Shown: piece by piece, positions 34,777 to 43,866 of the stretch
How positions within the stretch are numbered: the first letter of the stretch is position 1
Layout of the letters: each line of letters begins with the position of its first letter
DNA from: WTJD01 sp964225175
Lineage (GTDB): Bacteria; Pseudomonadota; Gammaproteobacteria; Xanthomonadales; SZUA-36
Reading direction: 5' to 3'
NCBI GenBank assembly: GCA_964225175.1
Contig: CAXQNK010000103.1
Location: 1-64,000 of the forward strand
Length of the DNA stretch: 64,000 bases
Notes under the pieces: model-generated
What the model was told of the DNA's origin: nothing
What the model saw: the letters and a program-made list of their open reading frames with translations, nothing else
The model's database searches: none
Made by a program: the position numbers and the translations under genes

Positions 34777-37747
34777 GTTGGCGCTCCCCCTCCGGATCAT
34801 AGAAAACCGGCTTAACGACTCGAACAGCCGTGCTTCGGCCAGAGGCGTCAACGGCGAGAAGTTCCTCACCGATTCGCTGCCTGCCGTCGTTCAGCAATCC
34901 CAGTGCGATGGGATGGCCGAGGCTGGCACTGTAGTAGCTGGAGCTGATGTGGCCTTGCAGCGCCACGGGAGGCCTTGCGGATCCATCCTGGATCAACTGG
35001 CTGCCCTCTCGAACCACGCTGCGGTCGTCCAGGGAACGGAAACCGACCCACTGTTTGCGTCCTGTACGGCTGCAGTCGCTTCTCGCGAGTGAGCGGCGAC
35101 CCAGGTAGTCTTTGGACTTCGAGAGCATCCAGTTCATGCCGAGATCCACCGGTGTGACTGAGCCGTCCGTGTCCTGTCCGACGATCACGAAACCTTTCTC
35201 TGCGCGTAAGACATGCATGGTCTCGGTTCCGTAGGGCGTGATGTCATGCGGTGCTCCGGCGCTCATCACGGCTTGCCACAGGGACAGTGCGAGATCAGAC
35301 CTGACATTGATTTCGTAGGCGAGTTCGCCGCTGAAGCTGACTCGGAAAAGGCGAACGGGAATGCCGGCCAGCAGCGCCTTGCGGGTGGTCATAAATGGAA
35401 ACTGCTCTCCATCCAGGCTGGCATCGCACTGCAGGGCAGTCAGTACATCCCGGCTCCTGGGGCCAGCCAACACAATCGTGGACCAGGTTTCCGTCAGAGA
35501 TGTGAGATGAACACGCAGTTCGGGCCACTCTGTCTGCAGCCAGCGCTCCATCCAACTCAGTACATTCGCCGCTCCCCCGGTTGTCGTGGTCACGTAGAAG
35601 CGTTCCGGGCCGAGGCGTGCCATCACGCCGTCATCCATGACCATGCCATCTTCACCGAGAAGCAGGCCGTACGCGCAGCGGCCTGGGGCCATGCGGGCAA
35701 TGTCATGGGTATAGAGGCGCTCCAGAAAGGTCTCGGCGTCGGGACCTGAGACATCGATTTTTCCGAGCGTTGAGGCATCCATGATGCCCACGGCGTTTCG
35801 CGTCGCGAGGCATTCGCGACGTACGGCGGCCTCGAGGTCCTCTCCCGCTCGGGGATAATAATGCGCCCTGTGCCATTGACCGACGATCTCGAAAGGCGCT
35901 TCGCGCCGCAGATGCCATTCATGGATGGGCGTCTTGCGAACCGGCTCGTAAAGGGGTCCGACATCCCGTCCGGCACAGGCACCAAAGCGCACCGGGGTAA
36001 AAGGAGGTCTGAAGGTGGTTGTTCCAACCTCCGGGATCGCCTTGCCAAGCGCTTCGGCGACGATCGCCATGCCCAGGATATTGCCCAGTTTTCCCTGGTC
36101 CGTTCCGAAGCCCAGTGCGGTGTAGCGCTTGATGTGTTCGATGTGCTCATAGCCCTCGCTCAGCGCAAGGCGAAGATCAGACAGCGTGGTGTCATTTTGA
36201 TAGTCAACGAATTGCTTTCCCTTGGCGGAAGCAATGGAGTCATCCGGCACGCGCCAGAGCGGTTGGAGTGCTTCGGTGTGCTGTTGCAATACCTCATCGG
36301 GGATGGGTGCGGGCAGTGAATGCCCGAGCCGCGAAGCGGCTTCTCTGCCCGCTTCCTGTCCCTGTGCCAGGCACTCGTCGAGCCCAAAAGCGCCATTTCC
36401 CGCGCCTGCGCTCAGGCTCGATTGCACGGATTGCCCCGGCACGAAACAGGCCAGTTCATCATGCCACTCGATGCGTCCACCTGCTTGCGAGTGGAGATGG
36501 ACGGCCGGGTTCCATCCCCCGGATACCGCCAGGACATCACAGGCGATGCGCTCCCCGCTGCCGGCACCATCCAGCGCGCGGGTTTCCAGGCCCCGCACAG
36601 TCCCGCGGCCGCAGGCCCGTGATACGACATGGCCCGGCAGGACGCGAATGCCAAGTTCTCGTGCCCGCTCAGGCAAGCTGCCTCGCGGATCAGGACGGCA
36701 ATCGACGATGGCCTGCACGCTGCCACCCGAGGACTGCCAGGCAATCGCTGCCTGGTAGGCAGAGTCATTATTGGTGAAGATGGCGAGATCATGTCCCGGC
36801 CTGACCGCATACCGGTTGATGTAGGTGTGCACAGCAGATGCCAGCATGATTCCGGGCAGGTCGTTTTTTGGAAACACGATGGGGCGCTCGAAGGCCCCCT
36901 GCGCAAGCACCACCTGCCCGGCGCGCACACGCCATTGCCGCTGTGACACACCCTCGCTGCAGTCTTCTGGCAGCAGTTCGATCAGCGTGACGAAATTATG
37001 ATCATGGTAGCCATAGGCCGTGCAGCGCCTGAGCATTCGCACACGAGGATTCGAACGCAGTCGCTCGACTTGTTTGCGGGTCCACTCCGACGCAGTTGCG
37101 CTCCCGATGTGCTCTGTGCTGGCCAGCAGGGCGCCACCCCAGTTGGGTTGCTCATCCACCAGAAGAACCCTGGCGCCCGCGTCTGCAGCGGCTACGGCAG
37201 CGCTGAGCCCTGCGGGGCCAGCCCCGACCACGAGGACGTCACAATGCGCATTGCGATGCTCGTAATGATCAGGATCCGGGCCTGTTGGCGCCCAGCCCAG
37301 TCCGGCGGCTTTGCGAATAAACTGTTCACTGTGATGCCACGTGCGGGGTGAGGCCATGAAGGTCTTGTAATAGAAACCCGCTGACAGCATGCCACCGAGA
37401 CGGTCATTGATTCTGCCGAGGTCGAACTGAACACTGGGCCAGCCCCTCACGCTGCGGGCTTCCAGGCCATCGCGCAGCTCGACCTGGGTGGCCCTGAGGT
37501 TCGGCTCGGCCCTTGCACCAGCGTTGATCTGCATGATGGCATTGGGTTCTTCCGCCCCGGCGCCGATGATTCCGCGTGGGCGATGATATTTGAAACTACG
37601 CCCCACGATCTTGCAGCCGTTAGCGAGTAATGCAGATGCCAGTGTGTCGCCTGTGAATCCTGAGTACGCTCGCCCGTTGAAGCTGAATTTCAGCGGTTCG
37701 TCTCTGCGAATCAGGCCGCCCAGCGGCAGACGGTTGGGCTGACTCAT
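34769..37747 (-). CDS. soxA: Sarcosine oxidase alpha subunit (set 2)
   Basis: A 992-residue SoxA. The ATG at 37747 overlaps the soxD2 stop as ATGA with GGAGCGAG upstream; the frame's extension to 37906 is rejected. It has the N-terminal YSGFTGDTLASALLANGCKI module, the NAD-binding VLVVGAGPAGLSAAVAAADAG near residue 172, and the C-terminal folate domain (GIMDASTLGKIDVSGPDAET, FSGELAYEINVR, GFVIVGQDTDGSVTPVDLGM). It should accept formaldehyde onto tetrahydrofolate to make 5,10-methylene-THF while SoxB oxidises sarcosine. Confidence 0.92.
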   Translation of the reverse strand: MSQPNRLPLGGLIRRDEPLKFSFNGRAYSGFTGDTLASALLANGCKIVGRSFKYHRPRGIIGAGAEEPNAIMQINAGARAEPNLRATQVELRDGLEARSVRGWPSVQFDLGRINDRLGGMLSAGFYYKTFMASPRTWHHSEQFIRKAAGLGWAPTGPDPDHYEHRNAHCDVLVVGAGPAGLSAAVAAADAGARVLLVDEQPNWGGALLASTEHIGSATASEWTRKQVERLRSNPRVRMLRRCTAYGYHDHNFVTLIELLPEDCSEGVSQRQWRVRAGQVVLAQGAFERPIVFPKNDLPGIMLASAVHTYINRYAVRPGHDLAIFTNNDSAYQAAIAWQSSGGSVQAIVDCRPDPRGSLPERARELGIRVLPGHVVSRACGRGTVRGLETRALDGAGSGERIACDVLAVSGGWNPAVHLHSQAGGRIEWHDELACFVPGQSVQSSLSAGAGNGAFGLDECLAQGQEAGREAASRLGHSLPAPIPDEVLQQHTEALQPLWRVPDDSIASAKGKQFVDYQNDTTLSDLRLALSEGYEHIEHIKRYTALGFGTDQGKLGNILGMAIVAEALGKAIPEVGTTTFRPPFTPVRFGACAGRDVGPLYEPVRKTPIHEWHLRREAPFEIVGQWHRAHYYPRAGEDLEAAVRRECLATRNAVGIMDASTLGKIDVSGPDAETFLERLYTHDIARMAPGRCAYGLLLGEDGMVMDDGVMARLGPERFYVTTTTGGAANVLSWMERWLQTEWPELRVHLTSLTETWSTIVLAGPRSRDVLTALQCDASLDGEQFPFMTTRKALLAGIPVRLFRVSFSGELAYEINVRSDLALSLWQAVMSAGAPHDITPYGTETMHVLRAEKGFVIVGQDTDGSVTPVDLGMNWMLSKSKDYLGRRSLARSDCSRTGRKQWVGFRSLDDRSVVREGSQLIQDGSARPPVALQGHISSSYYSASLGHPIALGLLNDGRQRIGEELLAVDASGRSTAVRVVKPVFYDPEGERQRV

Positions 37748-38019
37748 GAGTCTCGCTCCACCGTTCGCATCGGCAGGGTGGCCGTAATCACGTAGCTCAC
37801 CGTGTCGCGCTCGGCGATGAACCAGCGTCGACAGCCATGCTGGTGGTTCCACTGTTCGCGATGAAGCCCCTTCGTATTCTTGCGCATGAACAGGTAGTCG
37901 GCCCATTCGGAATCGCTTAGCGCATCCGGGTCGGGAGGGCGCTGAATGTCCGCCTCCCCGCCGAAAGCGAACTCGCTTTCATCTCTGGGGCCGCACCATG
38001 GGCAATGAATCAGGAGCAT
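37744..38019 (-). CDS. soxD: Sarcosine oxidase delta subunit (set 2)
   Basis: A 91-residue SoxD with all four expected zinc ligands: CPWCG (two Cys) and HQHGC (His and Cys). The remaining features are canonical (EFAFGGEADIQRP, DALSDSEWADYLFMRKN, WFIAERDTVSY). It overlaps soxA2 by 4 bases and follows soxB2 by 10 bases, so the operon is tightly packed. Confidence 0.92.
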   Translation of the reverse strand: MLLIHCPWCGPRDESEFAFGGEADIQRPPDPDALSDSEWADYLFMRKNTKGLHREQWNHQHGCRRWFIAERDTVSYVITATLPMRTVERDS

Positions 38020-38029
38020 GGGGACATCC

Positions 38030-39280
38030 TCAGTGGGCGACCGCGGCGGCGCCGTGTTCGTCGATCAGCGCGCCGGTGGCAAATCGCTCTAGATCAAAGG
38101 GCGCATTCAGCGGGTGAGGATCGTCATGCGCCATGGTGTGCGCCAGCACCCAACCAGAGCCGGGCGTGGCCTTGAAACCGCCGGTACCCCAGCCGCAGTT
38201 CAGGTAAAGACCCTGAACCGGTGTCTTGCTGATGATGGGGCAGGCATCGGGTGAGACATCAACGATGCCGCCCCACATGCGCAGCATGCGTACCCTGCTG
38301 AAGCAGGGGAACAGTTCGACCATCGCCTGCATCGCATGCTCAATGGTCTGGAAGCTGCCGCGCTGTCCGTAGCCGTTGTAGGCATCGATGCCTGCGCCAA
38401 TCACGAGTTCGCCCTTGTCCGACTGGCTTGCATAGCCATGCACCGCATTCGACATCACGACCGTATCCAGCAGCGGGCGTAACGGCTCTGACACGAAGGC
38501 CTGCAGCGGGTGGCTTTCCAGCGGCAGGCGCACTCCGGCCATGTCGGCGACAACGCTGGCGTGGCCGGCAACGACGAGCCCGACCTTCTCGGTAGCGATC
38601 CGCCCGCGGTTGGTCAGCACGGCTGTTACCTTGTCGCCCTGGCGCTCGATACCCTGAACTTCGCACTGCTCGATGATATCCACACCCAGGGCGTCAGCCG
38701 CCCGCGCGAAACCCCAGGCCACGGCATCATGGCGGGCAACGCCCGCCCGCCGTTGCAAAGATGCCCCCAGGATGGGATAACGGGTGTCGCTACCCGTGTT
38801 GATAATGGGGATGGCTGCTTTGATCTGTCGTGGCGTGACCACCTCGGCGTCAATGCCGTTTAAACGGTTGGCGGCCACGCGGCGCTCGATGTCACGCATG
38901 TCCTGCAGGGTGTGCCCCAGATTGTAGACGCCGCGCTGGCTGAACATGACGTTGTAATTAAGCTCCTGGCTCAGACCTTCCCAGAGTTGCATGGATTTCT
39001 CGTACAGCAGGGAAGCTTCGGTCCAAAGGTAGTTGGAGCGCACAATGGTGGTATTGCGCCCGGTATTACCCCCACCGATCCAGCCCTTCTCCAGCACTGC
39101 GATGTTGCGCATTCCATGTTGGCTGGCGAGGTAGTACGCAGTCGCGAGGCCATGACCACCACCACCGACAATGATGGCGTCATAGTGGTCTGCCGGTTCC
39201 GCCTTGCGCCATGCACGTGGCCAATCCCGATTGCGGTGCAGGGCATGACGAAGCAATTTAAGCGCTGAATAACGTTCCAA
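38030..39280 (-). CDS. soxB: Sarcosine oxidase beta subunit (set 2)
   Basis: A 416-residue SoxB. It likely starts at a TTG at 39280 behind GGAGAGG, because the N-terminal leader ERYSALKLLRHALH matches the family. The FAD motif is YDAIIVGGGGHGLATAYYLA, GVARHDAVAWGFA holds the FMN-linked His, and the C-terminal GWGTGGFKATPGSG is standard. It oxidises sarcosine to glycine and formaldehyde as part of the tetramer. It begins 140 bp after the dimethylglycine dehydrogenase. Confidence 0.92.
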   Translation of the reverse strand: MERYSALKLLRHALHRNRDWPRAWRKAEPADHYDAIIVGGGGHGLATAYYLASQHGMRNIAVLEKGWIGGGNTGRNTTIVRSNYLWTEASLLYEKSMQLWEGLSQELNYNVMFSQRGVYNLGHTLQDMRDIERRVAANRLNGIDAEVVTPRQIKAAIPIINTGSDTRYPILGASLQRRAGVARHDAVAWGFARAADALGVDIIEQCEVQGIERQGDKVTAVLTNRGRIATEKVGLVVAGHASVVADMAGVRLPLESHPLQAFVSEPLRPLLDTVVMSNAVHGYASQSDKGELVIGAGIDAYNGYGQRGSFQTIEHAMQAMVELFPCFSRVRMLRMWGGIVDVSPDACPIISKTPVQGLYLNCGWGTGGFKATPGSGWVLAHTMAHDDPHPLNAPFDLERFATGALIDEHGAAAVAH

Positions 39281-39420
39281 AAACCTCTCCGGGATGACTC
39301 AGTAACTGTGGGGCTGGGCGGATCGAGTGACGAGCCTCATATTAAGCCGATTCGCCAGGTGTTTGAAGCGCAACTTCCGGCTGAAGTTGCGGGCCATCGG
39401 CTTGCGCGGGGAACGATCCA

Positions 39421-41877
39421 TCAGTCATTAGCGCCATCGACATCGCGCAGTCGCTTATTGGCAGGATCAAACGGGCTGTCCTTGATGACGGTGGCGGCAT
39501 ACTGCTGACCGAGAATCTCGATTTCCAGCTGCGTGCCCTCGGCTGCGAATTCCGGATTGACCATGCCCAGGGCAAGTGATTTCTGAACCCTGAATCCGTA
39601 GCCGCCGCCCGTTGCGCGACCGACCAGTGTCCCGTTCGCGCTCAGGGCATTGTTTCCGAGCGCGTCGGCGTCGGTCACATCATGCACCTCCAGGGTGACC
39701 AACCGGTAGGCGAGACCTTGCGCCTGTCGTTTCAGCAGCGCCGGGCGTCCAAGAAATTCACCCTTCTCCGGCTTGATAAACCGATCCATCGCCGACTCGT
39801 AGGCAGAGTACTCGATGGACAATTCGGTACCGACCATCCGATAGGATTTCTCCAGCCGCATCGCGTCCATGGCGCGGATACCGAAAGGTCGCAGGCCAAG
39901 CCCTTCACCCGCTGCGAACAGGGTGTCGAAGATGTGGTTTTGGTATTCGATGGGATGATGAAGTTCCCAGCCGAGTTCGCCGACGTAATTCACGCGCATG
40001 GCATTGACCGGCGCCATGCCGACCTCGATGTTCCTGGCGCTCAGCCACGGGAAATCACCGTTCGCAAGTGACGCCGAGGTGACACGTTCTAATATGGACC
40101 GGGAACGCGGACCCGCGAGCACCAATACGCCGATCGCGCCGGTCAGCGGCGTAAATTGGACAGAACCGTCCCGGGGCATGTAGCGGCGAATGTAGTCGTG
40201 GTCGAGACGTTGTAGTGCGCCGGCCGAAACCAGGTAAAAGGATTCGTTCGTTTCTCTGTGAATGGTGAATTCGGAGTGAATCCCGCCATTACCGTTCAAG
40301 GCATGGCACAGGGCGATGCCACCTTGTTTCTTCGGCAGCGTGTTTGCAATAAATCCATCGAGGAAAGCCTCGGCTCCCGGACCGGAAATACGGCACTTGG
40401 CGAATGCCGTCATGTCGAGCAATCCGGCATTTTCCGTCGTGTTGCCTACTTCTTTGCCAACGGCTTCGAACCAGTTGGATCTCCGGAATGACCAGTCATC
40501 GACCTGCGGCATTCCATCCGTGGCGAAAAAGTTCGCCCGCTCCCAGCCAAATTTCTGACCGAAGACGGCGCCCCGATCCCGCATGCGTTCATAACACGGC
40601 GCGGTTCGCAACGGCCGACCGGCCGCTCGCTCCTCGTCTGGATAGTGAATGGTGAACACGTTGGCGTAGGCTTCCTCGTTCTTGGGGATCAGGTAACCCC
40701 GGGTTGCGTAGTCTCCGAAGCGCCGCGGATCGACGCCGAGCATGTCGATGGTCGGCTCACCGTCGACGATCCACTCCGCCAGCTGCCAGCCGGCCCCGCC
40801 GGCGGCCGTGATGCCAAAACTGTGGCCTTCGTTGAGCCAGAAGTTATCAATGCCCCACGCCGGGCCGACGATGGGGCCACCATCCGGCGTGTACGCAATC
40901 GCCCCGTTGTAGGCCTGCTTGAGTCCAACCTCGCCAAAGGCGGGGACACGGGCAATTGCGGCTTCGATGTGGGGTTCGAGGCGCTCGATGTCCTCCTGGA
41001 ACAGTTCGTACTCTGCATCGGCATCCGGGCCATCGACGTAACATGCCGGTGCCCCCTTCTCATAGGGGCCAAGGATAAATCCGCCGTTCTCCTCGCGCAG
41101 GTACCAGGAGCCGTCAGATTCCCGCAGAACGGCCATCTCGGGTTCACCGCGCTCACGCCGGGCAACGAGCTCGGGGTGGGGCTCCATGACGAGGTACTGA
41201 TGCTCCACGGGAATCACCGGAACGTCCAGGCCCACCATGGCGCCGGTATGGCGTGCGTAGTTGCCCGTGGCTGAGATGATGTGGTCGCAGGTGATCTCAC
41301 CCTTGTCGGTGTGAACGACCCACGCACCTGACGTCGCCTGTTCAATGGCCAGCACCGCCGTGTGACGATGAATCTGCGCGCCGCGAGCGCGGGCGCCCCT
41401 GGCCAGGGCCTGGGTCAGGTCTGCAGGTTGTATGTAGCCGTCGTCGGGATGGTAAATGGCGCCGACCAGGTCATCGATTCGACACATCGGCCATAGCTTT
41501 CCCACCTCGGCGGGGGTCAGGAACTGGACCTTTATGCCTATCGTGCGGGCGGTCGCGGCATACTGATGATACTCGTCCATCCGGTCATCGTTCATGGCGA
41601 GTCGCAGGTTGCCCACCTGTTTGAAGCCGACCTGCTGACCGGTCTCTGCCTCCAGTTGTTGGTAGAGCTCAACGGAGTATTTGTGAATCTGACCCACGCT
41701 GTAGCTCATGTTGAACAGGGGCAAAAGGCCGGCAGCATGCCAGGTGGACCCGCTGGTCAGTTCAGCCTTTTCGAGTAACAGGCAGTCCTCACCCCACCCC
41801 TTTCGGGCCAGGTGATACAGTGAACTGACACCGACCACCCCGCCGCCGATAACCACGACTTTTACTCTGTTTTTCAT
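39421..41877 (-). CDS. Dimethylglycine dehydrogenase
   Basis: An 818-residue flavoprotein closely resembling mammalian and bacterial DMGDH. It converts dimethylglycine to sarcosine and gives the C1 unit to tetrahydrofolate. The FAD motif is VVVIGGGVVGVSSLYHLARKG, then LTSGSTWHAAGL, whose His carries covalent FAD. The C-terminal domain has DMTAFAKCRISGPGAEAFLD, YVGELGWELHHP, AMRLEKSYRMVGTE and the tail QKSLALGMVNPEF. The folate-site acid position reads IHSEFTIHRE, a Glu where some family members have Asp. The ATG at 41877 follows an AGGAAG site, 27 bp after the MttB-family gene. Confidence 0.9.
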   Translation of the reverse strand: MKNRVKVVVIGGGVVGVSSLYHLARKGWGEDCLLLEKAELTSGSTWHAAGLLPLFNMSYSVGQIHKYSVELYQQLEAETGQQVGFKQVGNLRLAMNDDRMDEYHQYAATARTIGIKVQFLTPAEVGKLWPMCRIDDLVGAIYHPDDGYIQPADLTQALARGARARGAQIHRHTAVLAIEQATSGAWVVHTDKGEITCDHIISATGNYARHTGAMVGLDVPVIPVEHQYLVMEPHPELVARRERGEPEMAVLRESDGSWYLREENGGFILGPYEKGAPACYVDGPDADAEYELFQEDIERLEPHIEAAIARVPAFGEVGLKQAYNGAIAYTPDGGPIVGPAWGIDNFWLNEGHSFGITAAGGAGWQLAEWIVDGEPTIDMLGVDPRRFGDYATRGYLIPKNEEAYANVFTIHYPDEERAAGRPLRTAPCYERMRDRGAVFGQKFGWERANFFATDGMPQVDDWSFRRSNWFEAVGKEVGNTTENAGLLDMTAFAKCRISGPGAEAFLDGFIANTLPKKQGGIALCHALNGNGGIHSEFTIHRETNESFYLVSAGALQRLDHDYIRRYMPRDGSVQFTPLTGAIGVLVLAGPRSRSILERVTSASLANGDFPWLSARNIEVGMAPVNAMRVNYVGELGWELHHPIEYQNHIFDTLFAAGEGLGLRPFGIRAMDAMRLEKSYRMVGTELSIEYSAYESAMDRFIKPEKGEFLGRPALLKRQAQGLAYRLVTLEVHDVTDADALGNNALSANGTLVGRATGGGYGFRVQKSLALGMVNPEFAAEGTQLEIEILGQQYAATVIKDSPFDPANKRLRDVDGAND

Positions 41878-41904
41878 ACTTCCTGGAGATTCCTGATTTT
41901 CTGT

Positions 41905-43452
41905 TTACTGGCCGTCAGGCTGAACTTGTGATCGTCGCCGTTCGATATAGTCCACGACGGCCTCGTCGACGGCCGGATCAAGATCCGGTGCTTCATACTG
42001 CTTCAGCAGATTCTTGTATCTCTGGGAAGCACGGGTGGTGCAGTCTTTTTCACCTTCCGCCAGCCATTGCTCAAAACTGTTGTTGTCGGCCAGCTCGCTC
42101 CGGTAAAAGGCGGTCTCGAAGTTGGCCAGCGTATGTGCTGCGCCCAAAAAATGCGCACCCGGTCCCACCTCCCGGAATGCGTCCATGGCCTGACCATTCT
42201 CACTTGCGTCGACACCACCAAGCAGGGTGCCCAGCATGCCCAGCTGGTCGGCATCCATGATGAATTTCTCGTAGCCCATGCACAGGCCGCCTTCCAGCCA
42301 GCCTGCCGAGTGCAGCATGAAGTTGACCCCGGCCATGGCGGCCATTTGCAGGGTATTGGCCGATTCGTATGCGGCCTGGGCGTCGGAAATCTTGGAACTG
42401 CACAGACCGCCGCCGCTTCTGAACGGCACTCCGAGGCGGCGGGCGAGCTGACCTCCTGCCAGCAGCATCAGGCTGGGCTCAGGTGTGCCGAAGGTGGGCG
42501 CGCCTGACTGCATGGACACGGCGCTGGCAAACATGCCAAAGACCACCGGTGCGCCCGGCCTGACCAGCTGCACATAGGCCATGCCCGCCATGGCCTCGGC
42601 CAGGATCTGGGTCAATGTGCCGACGACGGTGACAGGTGACATGGCGCCGGCCAGGATAAAAGGGGAAATGACCGTGGCCTGGTTGTTCTCCGCATAGACG
42701 CGAGCGGCGCCCAGCATGGTCTCGTCGAAAACCAGCGGTGAATTGACATTGATCAGGCTGGTAAGGACGGTGTGTGAATCGACATAGTCCTCACCGAACA
42801 CGCGCTGCATCACCGCAACGCTGTCGGCGGCTCGCGAGGGTGCCGTGACAGAACCCATGAGCGGCTTGTCGCTGAATTTTATGTGTGCATAGAGCATATC
42901 CAGGTGGCGTTCCTCGACGGGAACGTCCACGGGCTCGCACAGCGTCCCGCCAGCATGGTGCAGGCTCGGGGTCTGATAGGTCAGCTTGACGAAATTTTTG
43001 AAATCTTCCAGCGTGGCATAGCGGCGGCCTTCTTCAAGGTTGCGCACGAATGGTGAACCGTACGCAGGCACACAAACCGTGCGCTTACCGCCTATGGTCA
43101 CGGATCGTTCTGCATTTCGCGCGTGCTGGCGAAATTCTGCCGGTGCGGATGCCTGGATCAGGTTGCGGCACAATCCCCGGGGAAACCTCACCCGTGCGCC
43201 GTCTACGTCTGCACCCGCCTCTTTAAAAAGCTGCAGCGCATCAGGGACATCCCGAAACTCGATGCCGATTTCTTGTAGCAGGGATTCGGCATTGTGTTCG
43301 ATGAGTTCCAGGATCTCGGATGACAGCAGCTCATAGACAGGAATCTTGCGATCAAAAGCGGTCAGGGTCTGGGCTGTGTCTGCAGTGCGTGCTGCCAGCC
43401 TTGCGCTTCTGCCGCCGCCTGAACGCCCTCGGCGTCTGGATCGTTCACTCAT
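41905..43452 (-). CDS. MttB-family (non-pyrrolysine) corrinoid methyltransferase
   Basis: A 515-residue MttB superfamily protein. Archaeal members demethylate trimethylamine using pyrrolysine; bacterial MtgB-like members lacking pyrrolysine demethylate glycine betaine. The frame has no internal amber codon, so pyrrolysine is not used. Family segments include GIEFRDVPDALQLFKEAGAD, TYQTPSLHHAGGTLCEP, FRSGGGLCSSKISDAQAAYE and GWLEGGLCMGYEKFIMDADQ. The ATG at 43452 follows GGGAG; an upstream extension to 43530 is unlikely. It is the first gene of the island. A corrinoid protein and a methyl-THF transferase would be expected partners but are not in the window. Its substrate is inferred to be a betaine. 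Confidence 0.85.
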   Translation of the reverse strand: MSERSRRRGRSGGGRSARLAARTADTAQTLTAFDRKIPVYELLSSEILELIEHNAESLLQEIGIEFRDVPDALQLFKEAGADVDGARVRFPRGLCRNLIQASAPAEFRQHARNAERSVTIGGKRTVCVPAYGSPFVRNLEEGRRYATLEDFKNFVKLTYQTPSLHHAGGTLCEPVDVPVEERHLDMLYAHIKFSDKPLMGSVTAPSRAADSVAVMQRVFGEDYVDSHTVLTSLINVNSPLVFDETMLGAARVYAENNQATVISPFILAGAMSPVTVVGTLTQILAEAMAGMAYVQLVRPGAPVVFGMFASAVSMQSGAPTFGTPEPSLMLLAGGQLARRLGVPFRSGGGLCSSKISDAQAAYESANTLQMAAMAGVNFMLHSAGWLEGGLCMGYEKFIMDADQLGMLGTLLGGVDASENGQAMDAFREVGPGAHFLGAAHTLANFETAFYRSELADNNSFEQWLAEGEKDCTTRASQRYKNLLKQYEAPDLDPAVDEAVVDYIERRRSQVQPDGQ

Positions 43453-43866
43453 TCCGCTACTCCCCTTGGGGCCAATGTTGGGGGTATTGCCTTTAATCCC
43501 CGCCATTTCTGGACACACCTTGCCAGCCATTATGCCCCGCTTTTACTCTCACGGCGACAGCTCATTTGACTTCGATTCCTACCCAGGGCGAAAGACTTTC
43601 CCCGAGTGCTGCGAGCCCATCTGACCCTGTCGCTCTGGTAATCAACTTGCCTGCGGCTTTTTCCTGATTACCGCTATTCATTGAGACCTGGGAAATTCTT
43701 TTTGGAGAGGAAAATTTGCCTTCTTCCCCCAATTCGGGACATGATGGGCTCGGGAGGAGCGTTAACACGGCAACAAATTGGAGAGGCCTTTCGATTAGAG
43801 CGGCCCGGCACGGCCGCGCGAAAGCTCCTCTGCTCAAGCTCAAAAACTCAAAGACAGGGGCACATT
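43453..43866. other. 414-bp divergent control region
   Basis: No gene is supported here. It separates the 12-gene betaine island (minus strand) from the TonB receptor (plus strand). A long upstream extension of the receptor frame has no signal peptide and is rejected. The region should hold both promoters and holds the inverted repeat listed separately. Confidence 0.65.
43637..43672. promoter_or_regulatory. Inverted repeat GGTAATCA-N20-TGATTACC
   Basis: Exact 8-bp arms (43637-43644 and 43665-43672) lie between the divergent island and TonB receptor. The spacing fits a dimeric regulator or a weak hairpin. Candidate operator only. Confidence 0.35.

Noticed and set aside
41905..43452. Pyrrolysine-containing MttB
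   Set aside because: There is no in-frame amber codon, and no pyl genes are in the window.
43453..43866. Glycine, cobalamin or THF riboswitch upstream of the island
   Set aside because: I looked for the conserved core motifs on both strands and did not find a convincing match.
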